This document shows, piece after piece, positions 27,828 through 36,913 of a DNA stretch of 64,000 nucleotides; position 1 is the stretch's first letter; each line of letters opens with the position of its first letter. The stretch comes from Prevotella sp. GTDB lineage: Bacteria; Bacteroidota; Bacteroidia; Bacteroidales; Bacteroidaceae. Where the stretch lies: assembly GCA_017961115.1 (NCBI GenBank), contig JAGCXX010000121.1:1-64000 (forward strand), in the 5' to 3' direction. The translations under genes and the position numbers were made by a program. The notes under the pieces were generated by a model, which was not told where the DNA came from, made no database searches, and saw only the letters and a program-made list of their open reading frames with translations.

Positions 27828-30800
27828 TTAGAGGTTCACCTTGATACCTGCCACGAATGAGCGGCTCTGGCCGAGACGGCCCAAGTCGATGCCCTGGCCG
27901 ATGACGGCTGAGGTCATTGTGAACTCAGGGTCAGAGCCGAGATACTTGGAGTAAGTGAACAGGTTGTTGCCTTGAATCCAGAACTGCAGTCCTTGGAGGT
28001 ACTGCGACTTGAGAGGAAGTTCATAACTCAGGGTGACGGTCTTCAGACGAATGTAACTGCCATCCTCAATCCAGCGGTCGCTGAAGCGAGAGTTGCCCAT
28101 CGGATCCTGGAAAGTCAGCTTAGGTATATCGGTCTGCTGTCCCTCCACCTGCCAGCGGCGAAGCATGGCTGTCGTCTGGTTGAAGAAACGTGAACCACTT
28201 TCCACTTGCTGGCGCATGTAGTTGTACACGTCGTTGCCCAATGAGTAATTGAAACGGACATCAAGCTTGAGGCGTTTGTAATTAAAAGTAGTATAGATGT
28301 TGCCGTAGAAATCGGGATTCGGGTCACCAATGATATCTCGGTCAGCATCGTTGATTTGCTTGTCGCCATTCCTATCAACGAAATGCATGTCACCAGCTGT
28401 GAAATAGTTTTTGTCGGCTCCATTACTGTCGAGGATGTAGAGACCTGCAGATGCTGCCTCCTCGGAGGTGGCGAACACACCTTGAGTCTTGAAACCATAG
28501 AAACGGTTGGCTGGCTGACCTACCTCAGTGCGGATGGTAGCACCATATACGTCATTGTCAACGTAGGGCTTGCCGTCTGCCAGTTCAGTCACCTTGTTTT
28601 TGTAATGGCCTATGCTGCCGCCTACCTGCCATTGGAAATTGCGGAGGGCAAGCAGTTTGATGTTGGCATTGATGTCAAAGCCCTTGTTCTCGAGTTTGCC
28701 ACCGTTGCTCCAGTTTTGGTAAAGACCGGAGAGGAAACCTAATGACTGATAGGTGAGAAGGTCAGAGGTCTTGCTCTTGTAGAGGTTGACGGCGAGTCCG
28801 ACTCGGTTGTTGAACAAGCTGGTTTCCAGACCAAGGTTGATGCGTGCTGTGCGCTCCCATTGGATTTTGGTGTTGCCAATGCCGTCGAGGGTCAGGCCAG
28901 TAAGCTGCCTCAGATATCTCTGTGCACGGAAGTAGCTGCGGGCGACATAGTAATCGATGTCGTCGTTGCCGCTGATGTCGTAGCCGGCAGTGAGACGCAG
29001 GTAGTTGATGGCACGAATCTTGGCAAGCCAAGGCTCATTGGTCATCACCCACGAAGCCTGAACACCGGGGAAGATACCCCAGGCTGCATCAAACATGTTG
29101 AGGTCGCCACCATCCTGGCCAAAACGAGAGGAACCTTCCATAGTCAGGTTAGCCTGAAGGTAATAGCGGCTCTTGTAATTGTACTCAGCCTGTGCATACC
29201 ATGCCATGGAGTTCCAGTTGTCGTTGGCACCGACATCTTGAGCGTTGAGCAGGTTGCTGCTCATATAAGGTGTCTTATCATTACCCGTGTTGTAACCCAA
29301 CTGAGAGTTCATCGTGTAGCTTTCCCAGTTGATGCGTACACCGAGGAAGGCATGCAGGTCATGAGCATTGAAACGGTTGGTCCAGTCAAGGCGGGTGTCG
29401 CTCATCACTGAGTTTTGCTTGGAAGCGAGTGAGCGGACCTCATTCTCCCTGTATGCGCCGATGCTGCCAACATAGTAGTCGGGAGTTCCGTTGATGGGGA
29501 TGTAGAACATCTCGCTGGTGTTGACCAGGTTGTAACTGAAATGCTCCGACAGCCACAGATGAGGACTGAAGGTCCACTTCGGTGTCACGGTCAGGTTGAG
29601 CATGGAGTTCTCAAAGTGGTTCTTGTTCTCTGCGTCACCATATTCATTGATGGCGGCAGGGTTGCCCAATCTCCAGTTGTAGCTGTTGTAGTTGGCCAAT
29701 GCCTCAGCGAGGTAGTCTTCCTGCTTGATGTCGTAGTGAGAATCGCTCAGTACGCCTCGGCCGTAACTATAGGGGCTGAGGAAGGGTGATTTCACGTATG
29801 CCAGGAAAGAGGGACTTGTTGGCGTTCCTTCATCATAACTCTCTGGGGCACCATCGTCACGGATGTTGCGTGTGATGTTGGCGAAAGAAGCATCAAAACG
29901 AATGTCAAGACGCTTGAGCAGGCGGATGTCCGTATTGAAACGGATGTTCAGTCTGTTCATGTCATTGTATTTCAGATTGCTTTCCTGTTTCGTATATCCC
30001 ACTGAGAGATTGTAGTTGGCGATGTTGTCACCACCCGACACATTGATGCCGTAGTTTTGCGTCATTGCCGTCTGATAAACAAGGTCTTTCCAGTCAGTGT
30101 TCTGATGGTACTGAGTGTAATAGTAGTAGTTAGGATCCTCGTTGAGGAACTTGAAGGTCCGGCGGGTGGTGTTCGTCGTCTTCAGCAACTCAGAAGCATA
30201 ACTGCGGTATTGCTCCGGGCCCATCACAGAGAGATACTTGGGCTCGAGCACCACACCTGCAGAAACACTGGCTGTGATACGTGTTGCCATCGTCTTGTTG
30301 CGCTTTGTCTGGATGAGCAGCACGCCGTTGGCTCCCTTGGCACCATAGAGGGCGGTTCCGTTGCGCATGAGCGTTACCTTCTCGATGTCAGCGGGATTGA
30401 TGCTGGATATGATGTCGTTGTAGAATCCGTCATGAAGCATCGTACGGCCATACTGCTGGTCGATGATGACATCATCGACAACAATCAGCGGTTGTGCATT
30501 GGCATTGAGTGAGTTGATGCCTTGGACGAACATGACACTTCCTATACCGGGTAATCCACTGCGGGAAATGGTATAAGCTTCACCTCCCAATTGCTTTTGA
30601 ACCTCATCCTTGATGTTGACGGAATTGGTGTATTGGAAATTGCTGGCCACCCGGTCGTTGCGGATGTTGTTTTCCTTGGCATATTCAGCATTGAATGTGG
30701 TAGGATAAAGCTTGATGTCACCTTGATTTTCATCTGCGGTAAGACCAGCCCTTACTGGATTGTAGTCGGGCGAAACGACGTAGATGGCGCTGGAGAAGAG

Positions 30801-31142
30801 GGGAACTTCCAATTTGTAGGTGCCATCGTCATCAGAGAGGGCGCTGTAGCCTTGCACACCGTCGGCTGCCACGATGCTGCCGCTGATGGGATTGTGGGTG
30901 GCGGCATCCAGTATACGACCGGTGATGGTGCGCGTCTCATATTTCTTTTTCTTCTGGGTGATAGCGGTCACCAAGTTGGTAAGAACGTCAGACTCTTCTT
31001 CTTCGTCATCATACTGAGCTGAGGCGGTGATGGGGATAATCATCATCAACCCCATGGCAATTAACAATTGACAATTAACAATTGACAAAAAGCCTTGCCA
31101 TCTGTTTTTGGATATGATATTTTTGAGTTTCATCTTCATCAT
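27828..31142 (-). CDS. SusC/RagA TonB-linked outer-membrane transporter (susC-b)
   Basis: 1104-residue outer-membrane importer. After the signal peptide (cleaved near ITASAQ, residues 38-43) comes an unusual acidic/lysine stretch (DDEEEESD, then QKKKK), a carboxypeptidase-regulatory-like domain (about 72-150), a plug domain ending in ALYGAKGANGVLLIQTK, and a C-terminal beta-barrel ending in FVAGIKVNL. Part of the signal peptide (SIVNCQLLI) is encoded by a tandem 14-bp repeat (31058-31085), so the N-terminus is repeat-derived or extended. The start is two bases from the FAS1-c stop. Ligand unknown. Confidence 0.92.
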   Translation of the reverse strand: MMKMKLKNIISKNRWQGFLSIVNCQLLIAMGLMMIIPITASAQYDDEEEESDVLTNLVTAITQKKKKYETRTITGRILDAATHNPISGSIVAADGVQGYSALSDDDGTYKLEVPLFSSAIYVVSPDYNPVRAGLTADENQGDIKLYPTTFNAEYAKENNIRNDRVASNFQYTNSVNIKDEVQKQLGGEAYTISRSGLPGIGSVMFVQGINSLNANAQPLIVVDDVIIDQQYGRTMLHDGFYNDIISSINPADIEKVTLMRNGTALYGAKGANGVLLIQTKRNKTMATRITASVSAGVVLEPKYLSVMGPEQYRSYASELLKTTNTTRRTFKFLNEDPNYYYYTQYHQNTDWKDLVYQTAMTQNYGINVSGGDNIANYNLSVGYTKQESNLKYNDMNRLNIRFNTDIRLLKRLDIRFDASFANITRNIRDDGAPESYDEGTPTSPSFLAYVKSPFLSPYSYGRGVLSDSHYDIKQEDYLAEALANYNSYNWRLGNPAAINEYGDAENKNHFENSMLNLTVTPKWTFSPHLWLSEHFSYNLVNTSEMFYIPINGTPDYYVGSIGAYRENEVRSLASKQNSVMSDTRLDWTNRFNAHDLHAFLGVRINWESYTMNSQLGYNTGNDKTPYMSSNLLNAQDVGANDNWNSMAWYAQAEYNYKSRYYLQANLTMEGSSRFGQDGGDLNMFDAAWGIFPGVQASWVMTNEPWLAKIRAINYLRLTAGYDISGNDDIDYYVARSYFRAQRYLRQLTGLTLDGIGNTKIQWERTARINLGLETSLFNNRVGLAVNLYKSKTSDLLTYQSLGFLSGLYQNWSNGGKLENKGFDINANIKLLALRNFQWQVGGSIGHYKNKVTELADGKPYVDNDVYGATIRTEVGQPANRFYGFKTQGVFATSEEAASAGLYILDSNGADKNYFTAGDMHFVDRNGDKQINDADRDIIGDPNPDFYGNIYTTFNYKRLKLDVRFNYSLGNDVYNYMRQQVESGSRFFNQTTAMLRRWQVEGQQTDIPKLTFQDPMGNSRFSDRWIEDGSYIRLKTVTLSYELPLKSQYLQGLQFWIQGNNLFTYSKYLGSDPEFTMTSAVIGQGIDLGRLGQSRSFVAGIKVNL
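31058..31085. repeat. Tandem 14-bp micro-repeat in susC-b signal peptide
   Basis: CAATTAACAATTGA occurs twice head to tail (31058-31071 and 31072-31085), inside the coding region for the SusC-b signal peptide. Related AATTGTTAATTG/AATTGTCAATTG sequence occurs at 31141-31154 and 32913-32950. Confidence 0.8.
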
Positions 31143-31144
31143 TG

Positions 31145-32911
31145 TTAATTGTTAGACATGGATTTGTCCTCATGGGGTTTGAGGAGTATGCAGTCAACAC
31201 GCATGGTACGCGTGTATTTGTTGCTACGCAACTGGCTGCTGGTTACACGGGTCTCCACTTTGAGCGTCACTTGGGGCTCATCTTCTTCAAGTCCGAATGA
31301 GGCAACAGGGAACTTGAAATTCTCAGCGAGCAAGAGTGCATTGACTCCTTCTGGATTGGTCTCCACTCTGTCGCAGAGTTCATCTTCCACAGTCTTACCC
31401 TCTATATCATGATGGCTTACGGTACAGCGAATCAGTGTGGGCAGTTTTTGGATTGCAGTAGCACTCCAATCATATGCTGTGGCTGGTGCTGTGATGAGAT
31501 AGATGTCGTAGCCGATATTGGAGAGGACATTGGTGATATTGAAGGACACCCAAGGATTGACTGTCGTTCTTTGTGGCTCAAATTCAACAAACCTATTGTT
31601 TGAGATAACATTGTAATAGGGATTGTTTTGAAGTGAGTCGGGAGCAGTCTCAAAAATGTTGGGAACGGGACGGATGATGGCTGCCACTGTGGGTTCGTCA
31701 TCTCCTGCGGAGTTTTTGACAGTACTCACCTCACGGACATTCCTCATGTTTTCAGCTTCAATGATGCGGATTTGATGGAATGTCTGCTCCTTGTCAATTT
31801 TCCAATTGTTTGACTTCAGCATAGTACCGTTGCTGCACTCAATAGGTGTAGCCCCAGATAAGGCTCCGTCGGCAGCATATGGTTTGTAATATTCGTAATA
31901 ATGCAAACTGTCTGCACCCCACATCGACCTACGGTAGTTGTAGTTCATGATGCAGTTGGTCGACATGGCAGAGTCTTGCATGGCAACTTCTTTATTGAAT
32001 GTGCGGCTGAAGACAGTACCCTTCATAATAGCCATACGGGTGTTGGTGTAGGCAAGTGAATCACGGTCGGGTACGTTGTTGTCATAGATGAAGTAGTCTG
32101 TGTATTCATCCACCATCTTCTTCCATTCCTGATTGGTAGGAACAATCATCAGATAAGTGCTGTCCTCAGAGTTGATGCGTGCATCGAGAAATTCGCCGTC
32201 AAAGAGATCATTCTGCTGGATGAAGACGGAGTCGAGATAAACCGTCTTTCCATCAACGATACCTCCGGGAACGCTCTGCTCAGCCAAGAACTCCTTGCGG
32301 TAGTACATATTGTTGTAGAAGAAGCTGCGCACGCTGTCCAACTCATTGTCCTTACGCATGTATTCAAACAGGTTGGAGAAGAACTTCACCTGATTGCCCA
32401 ATGTGTAAAGCACACCATTTTCATAATGTAGGTTGGAGGAGAGGAACTTGTTGCCGTCAATGGCATCAGGAGTGATGTAGGCGTATTTGCCGTTCATCAG
32501 CACGATGGTGTCATTACTTAAGCTTGACACGGAATGGTTGTAGAGTGTCATGTGGTTTTGCAAGAACTCCTTCACAGTGGTGTTGTCGTCATCGTTCACC
32601 TTGCCTTTTTCCTCATTGTAGGCAGCAATGAGCTGATTGGCCTCTTCTGCCGAAAGACAGTCGTTGGTGGGAGCGAAAACAGTGAATACCTGACTGCTGG
32701 CCAACGATTTGTCGTAACCGCATGCTTTCACCACGCTTGCAAAGTTGCTCAGATTGGGGTCTCTTTGAATGGCTTCCCACAGGTTGCCCTCTTGTTGACC
32801 AACAGCGAGGCTATTGTAGTGGTCATCCCACTCATCCGTGCATGCTGTCAGCGTCAGGGCTGCTATCGCAAGCCCCAACACTGTCTTGTATATGTGATTT
32901 CGTTTCATCAT
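31145..32911 (-). CDS. FAS1 (fasciclin) domain surface lipoprotein (FAS1-c)
   Basis: 588-residue lipoprotein (lipobox LTAC, C24, followed by the acidic TDEWDD expected of surface lipoproteins). The N-terminal half is a FAS1 domain: NLSNFASVVKACG, then SSQVFTVFAPTNDCLS, and a second similar segment around TYLMIVPTNQEW. The C-terminal ~220 residues look like a beta-sandwich and end TRTMRVDCILLKPHED. It lies in the place where PULs usually encode surface glycan-binding proteins. ATG at 32911 or 32908 are both possible; a longer frame upstream is made of micro-repeat sequence. The final codons (NN-stop) are also repeat-derived. Confidence 0.8.
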   Translation of the reverse strand: MMKRNHIYKTVLGLAIAALTLTACTDEWDDHYNSLAVGQQEGNLWEAIQRDPNLSNFASVVKACGYDKSLASSQVFTVFAPTNDCLSAEEANQLIAAYNEEKGKVNDDDNTTVKEFLQNHMTLYNHSVSSLSNDTIVLMNGKYAYITPDAIDGNKFLSSNLHYENGVLYTLGNQVKFFSNLFEYMRKDNELDSVRSFFYNNMYYRKEFLAEQSVPGGIVDGKTVYLDSVFIQQNDLFDGEFLDARINSEDSTYLMIVPTNQEWKKMVDEYTDYFIYDNNVPDRDSLAYTNTRMAIMKGTVFSRTFNKEVAMQDSAMSTNCIMNYNYRRSMWGADSLHYYEYYKPYAADGALSGATPIECSNGTMLKSNNWKIDKEQTFHQIRIIEAENMRNVREVSTVKNSAGDDEPTVAAIIRPVPNIFETAPDSLQNNPYYNVISNNRFVEFEPQRTTVNPWVSFNITNVLSNIGYDIYLITAPATAYDWSATAIQKLPTLIRCTVSHHDIEGKTVEDELCDRVETNPEGVNALLLAENFKFPVASFGLEEDEPQVTLKVETRVTSSQLRSNKYTRTMRVDCILLKPHEDKSMSNN

Positions 32912-32912
32912 T

Positions 32913-32950
32913 TGAATTGTCAATTGTAATCCATGAATTGTCAATTGTAA
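32913..32950. repeat. Direct repeat upstream of FAS1-c
   Basis: TGAATTGTCAATTGTAA is present at 32913-32929 and again at 32934-32950. Each unit contains the palindromic AATTGTCAATT core shared with the repeats at 31058-31085 and 31141-31154. Confidence 0.8.
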
Positions 32951-32955
32951 ATGGC

Positions 32956-35037
32956 TTAGAGGGGATCTTCCATTTCGCCCTCGCTGTCCACACCATAGAC
33001 ACTCTTTGGCACCAGCTCAAGGAAGTCGAGCATGAACTCATTGTTGTTGCCTTGCTTACCGTCGGAGGCCACACGGAAACGGATGTAGTGGTCTTTGGTA
33101 GCATCCATGAATGTCTGGCACAAAATGCGGCGGTAGGTGCGTTGGTTGCCTACGAAGTAACTCTTGTTGGAGGTACTGAAGTGGAAGCATGCTCTCGGAC
33201 CGCGGTATGCACCCAGGTTTTTGAGCACTTTCTGCTCCTCAGCCTTCTCCTCGTCTGTCATTTGGTCGTATTTGGCTGGCGTTTCGTCCTCAACGAAGCG
33301 GTCACCGATATACAGGTCGGAGTTAAGGTATTTGGTCATGTCAAGAGGAATACCCTGTGGCACTCCGTCGAAATACACCTGCATCACACCACGTGTCTCA
33401 ATGGCGCAGAAGCCAAGTCGTACCTGCCAGTCTCCGCTGTAAGGAATAGGCGGCAGACGGAAAGTGAAGTCGTAGTCACCAAAGAGGTTCCATTCATCAC
33501 CCTGCCAAGACCAGAAGTTGATGTGTGGACGCCTAAGCACAACGCTGCAGTTGGAGAAGGTCACACCATCGAGATAACCCGGTGGGAAATAGAAGTTTCG
33601 GCCATTCTTTGGCGTATCAGAATCATCAGGTACGCCCATCTCATCATCCTTGGTGGGGTCACCCTCGAAACGAAGACCATTGCAGATGGCTTCTGGGAAA
33701 ACGGTGGAGAAGTCCATGCGGATACGCATGTTCTGCACTTTGTTTTGCACATCATACGTGAATGCCACGATATCGTCAACATAATAGTAGTGACCATTGA
33801 GACCGTCATGTATGACATCACTTTCAATAGTTGGATCTATATGGGTTCCCTCAATTTGATATTTGTCATCATATCGGCGGTTGACGTAGCGCTCGCCTTT
33901 CTTTCCTTCACCAATCCAGTTGGTGACAGTGAGTTTCTCCACTTTGATCATGGTATGCGGCAACAGGGTGTGATGCCAGTCAACGGGGTTGAGAAGGGTT
34001 TCCTCATAGCCGAATGCACCATTCACGATACCGATTTTGACATCCATAGGTGTAAGGTCGGACGTACCGGCGGTGTAGCGGTTGAGGATGTGGTACTGCA
34101 CAAATCGGTGGAGTGGGTTGATGCTGTCCTTAAGGTTCTCAAAACTATGACCCTCCTTGTTGACATCCTCAGGATAGACGGGGTCGTAGAGTTGGCATGC
34201 GAGGTCATAAAGGGCCTTCATGTCGCCTTTGGCAATGCCATACTTCGACTCCAACACCTCATCAGGCTCGACAAAGAAGGTGTAGCCATATTTCTTGGTG
34301 TCGGGTACCCATGCCACCTCACTCCAGAGGTGAGACTTGTAATAATACTTTGGATATGCAGTCTTGTCGTAGGTCTCATCCTCTACTTTCAATACTTGAC
34401 TCAGCACGTCGGTGGCAACAAGCGCAGTATAGAAAGTGCTGATTCTTGGATTGTCACGAAGCAGGTCAGAGATATAGTTGTTGGATTTCTCGATGACCTT
34501 GTCGATGGGCTGCATGATGCCGTTCTCCACGGAGTCGTCAGCCAGGTCGAAATAGATGTGCGAGAGTCCCTCCAGGTAGATGACGGCATTCTCTTGGTCG
34601 TCAAATCCAGATGATGTGGCGATATAACGTCCGAGCAAGTTGGCTGTCGGCAGACGGTCCTGTCCCATGTCCATGGTGGTGTACATGTTGTTCACGAGGT
34701 GAGTACGTGCGATGGTGTCGCAGTCGGCCGTGGTCAGGTCGCTCACGCTTGACATTCCACGGGAACGGAGGTATTCGTTGACAGCGTTGTTGTTCGGTAC
34801 GAAACAGGTGTAGTGACCGTAGGTCGACAACAAATCCATGAGTCCGGCACGCTCCACGATTTCTGTGAACTCACTGTATTCTTCTGGGCGGTTCTTTAGG
34901 AAGTCGCTGGCCATCTCACCCGTGAAGGTGTAGAAATTCTCAGCGTCGGGGTCATCAGACACGCATGAGGCCAGCGAACCCACAATGAGGGCGGCAAGAC
35001 TCATGACGCACACTATGTTGATTTTAAACTTTTTCAT
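32956..35037 (-). CDS. FAS1 domain surface lipoprotein (FAS1-b)
   Basis: 693-residue lipoprotein (lipobox LASC, C25, followed by VSDDPDAEN). A FAS1 domain occupies about 40-200: EFTEIVERAGLMDLLSTYG, then HYTCFVPNNNAVNEYL. A second FAS1-like region follows, and the C-terminal ~280 residues appear to be a beta-sandwich ending NNNEFMLDFLELVPKS. That end resembles the end of FAS1-c, so the two are probably diverged paralogues. It follows susD-a, the position of SusE/F-type binding proteins. The ATG at 35037 gives the signal peptide; the GTG-started extension is unnecessary. Confidence 0.8.
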   Translation of the reverse strand: MKKFKINIVCVMSLAALIVGSLASCVSDDPDAENFYTFTGEMASDFLKNRPEEYSEFTEIVERAGLMDLLSTYGHYTCFVPNNNAVNEYLRSRGMSSVSDLTTADCDTIARTHLVNNMYTTMDMGQDRLPTANLLGRYIATSSGFDDQENAVIYLEGLSHIYFDLADDSVENGIMQPIDKVIEKSNNYISDLLRDNPRISTFYTALVATDVLSQVLKVEDETYDKTAYPKYYYKSHLWSEVAWVPDTKKYGYTFFVEPDEVLESKYGIAKGDMKALYDLACQLYDPVYPEDVNKEGHSFENLKDSINPLHRFVQYHILNRYTAGTSDLTPMDVKIGIVNGAFGYEETLLNPVDWHHTLLPHTMIKVEKLTVTNWIGEGKKGERYVNRRYDDKYQIEGTHIDPTIESDVIHDGLNGHYYYVDDIVAFTYDVQNKVQNMRIRMDFSTVFPEAICNGLRFEGDPTKDDEMGVPDDSDTPKNGRNFYFPPGYLDGVTFSNCSVVLRRPHINFWSWQGDEWNLFGDYDFTFRLPPIPYSGDWQVRLGFCAIETRGVMQVYFDGVPQGIPLDMTKYLNSDLYIGDRFVEDETPAKYDQMTDEEKAEEQKVLKNLGAYRGPRACFHFSTSNKSYFVGNQRTYRRILCQTFMDATKDHYIRFRVASDGKQGNNNEFMLDFLELVPKSVYGVDSEGEMEDPL

Positions 35038-35072
35038 AATAGTTTGTCCTTTTTCTGTTATTGAATGAGTCA

Positions 35073-36884
35073 CTACTTATAACTTTCATTTTCACCGCTT
35101 CCGTATGCTGGATTTTGATGCAGTTTGGTATTGGCTTTAAGTTCTTCGTAGTTATAAGGCCAGTAGATGGCATCCATTTTAGAGAGTTTGTTGGCGACGA
35201 GAGCCGAACCAGTTGTCACTTTCTGCAGGGCAGCCGATGAAAGCCTCGTTGTTCTGCCATCTCGTCTTGCCAGACGGACAAGGTCGAACCAGCGCTTGCC
35301 TTCGAACATCAGTTCGCGTTGGCGTTCACGGAGCACCAAGGTTTCCAGTTGCTCTTTTGTGACATATTCTGTAGCTACAAGTGTGTCAACGAGGTTCTGC
35401 TGACAGATGGAGCGTTTGTTGACTGCATTGACAATGGAGAATGCTTCGTCAATGTATGGCTTGTTGAATGATATAATATCTGCTTCACTGCCTTCCTGAA
35501 GTTTCTGAGTCAGTGCCTCAGCCTTCAGCAGCATGATGTCGGCAAGACGGTAAATCACCCAGTTGCTGCCACAGTCGTTCTGTCCCCATTTTGTTTCCCA
35601 ACCGCTCACAGAGGGTTCTGTTGCCCTGGATACATCGACTTCGATTCTCTGGCTCACATACTTGTTGATAGACTTCGATGAGGAATAGACATTGGTATAC
35701 AGACGGATATCTGATACTTTGTTGCGGTCATCAAACACTGTACGGCCACTAGTCTTGCCAATATCGTCAACGAGATAGTCAGAGGGAGCCAGCAGTCCAC
35801 TCGAATTGTTCAGCGAACTATTGCCATATAAAGAGGCGATGGTGGAGTTGTTGGGCATACCACTGGCTGATGGTCTGTCATCGAACACAAGTTGGAATAT
35901 GATTTCCTGTTGAGCATATTCTGTATAGTCATCATCTGTAAACATGTAATTGTATGCCTCACCATAATAGTTGGTGCTGATGAAATTGCTCAGAAGCGGA
36001 TATCCATTGGTGCGTGCGAAGTTGTCGTTCGTGCTGCTTCCGCCTCCGCCTCGGCCACCTCTGCCACCACCTCTGATTGAGCCAAGGCTACCATTTTGGA
36101 TTTCCTCAGCAATCTTCTTCTTGGAGGCAATCACCATGTCGGCATATCTGATGCATTGGTCATAATCCTGCTTCCAGAGATACATCTCGCAGAGCATGGC
36201 ATAGATGGCTTCCTTGGTGATGCGGCCGGTTTGGTAGAGTGGGGTAGTGGTCGGATAACGGTCCACAGCCATATCTTTCACACTTTCAAGGTCATAAATG
36301 ATGGAGTCGAGCACGGCATTGAATGGCGTAGCTGGCAAATCCATCTCCTGGTCATCATCCGTATAGGCCTCGCGTGAGAATGGCACGTCGCGGAAGGCAC
36401 GGATGAGATAGAAATAGCACAGTGACCTCAGGGCTGTCACCTCAGCGATAGTAGCCTGAAGTTCACTCTGTGTATAACCTGGGTCATCCTCGGCTACACC
36501 GGGGGCGAATTTGATGACTGTGTTGCAGCGGTTGATGACGCTGTAGAAATCCACCCAAGTGGTGTATGGGTTTTTGGAGATGATGTTCTCGTTGAGAACA
36601 TTCAGGAGGTCGGTATTTTGGGATGCCACATTGTTGCCCGGCGACATGTTCTCACTTCGGGCCTCTCCCCAGATGATCATGCGGCTGATGCAGTTGCTTG
36701 ATTGCAGTTGGGTGTAGCAGCCTGCCACAATGGCATCGACATCCGCTTTCTCATTCCAGAACTGCTCGAGCACAATCACATCGCGCGGTTCTATCTCCAA
36801 GAAATCGGAACAGCCGGTTAGAGTCAGTGCTGCCAATGATGCAGCGGCAAGACCTCTCAACTTATTGAATATATGATGTTTCAT
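35073..36884 (-). CDS. SusD/RagB family lipoprotein with RGG-like insert (susD-a)
   Basis: 603-residue SusD-like lipoprotein, lipobox LTGC (C25) then SDFLEIEPRD. The family pattern is clear: FYSVINRCNTVIKFAPG, EVTALRSLCYFYLIRAFRDV and, near the C-terminus, LMFEGKRWFDLVRLARRDG. Odd feature: a glycine/arginine-rich insert (RGGGRGGRGGGGSS, encoded around 36034-36078) in the middle, which is not expected in SusD and is probably a disordered surface loop. It partners the SusC encoded 29 bases upstream. Confidence 0.92.
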   Translation of the reverse strand: MKHHIFNKLRGLAAASLAALTLTGCSDFLEIEPRDVIVLEQFWNEKADVDAIVAGCYTQLQSSNCISRMIIWGEARSENMSPGNNVASQNTDLLNVLNENIISKNPYTTWVDFYSVINRCNTVIKFAPGVAEDDPGYTQSELQATIAEVTALRSLCYFYLIRAFRDVPFSREAYTDDDQEMDLPATPFNAVLDSIIYDLESVKDMAVDRYPTTTPLYQTGRITKEAIYAMLCEMYLWKQDYDQCIRYADMVIASKKKIAEEIQNGSLGSIRGGGRGGRGGGGSSTNDNFARTNGYPLLSNFISTNYYGEAYNYMFTDDDYTEYAQQEIIFQLVFDDRPSASGMPNNSTIASLYGNSSLNNSSGLLAPSDYLVDDIGKTSGRTVFDDRNKVSDIRLYTNVYSSSKSINKYVSQRIEVDVSRATEPSVSGWETKWGQNDCGSNWVIYRLADIMLLKAEALTQKLQEGSEADIISFNKPYIDEAFSIVNAVNKRSICQQNLVDTLVATEYVTKEQLETLVLRERQRELMFEGKRWFDLVRLARRDGRTTRLSSAALQKVTTGSALVANKLSKMDAIYWPYNYEELKANTKLHQNPAYGSGENESYK

Positions 36885-36913
36885 AATATCTTTCTTCTTT
36901 TTAGTTCGTTCCA

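Noticed and set aside
32722..34614. 630-codon plus-strand open frame
   Set aside because: It lies antisense to FAS1-b and the start of FAS1-c; its translation has no recognisable domain, whereas the minus strand encodes clear lipoproteins.
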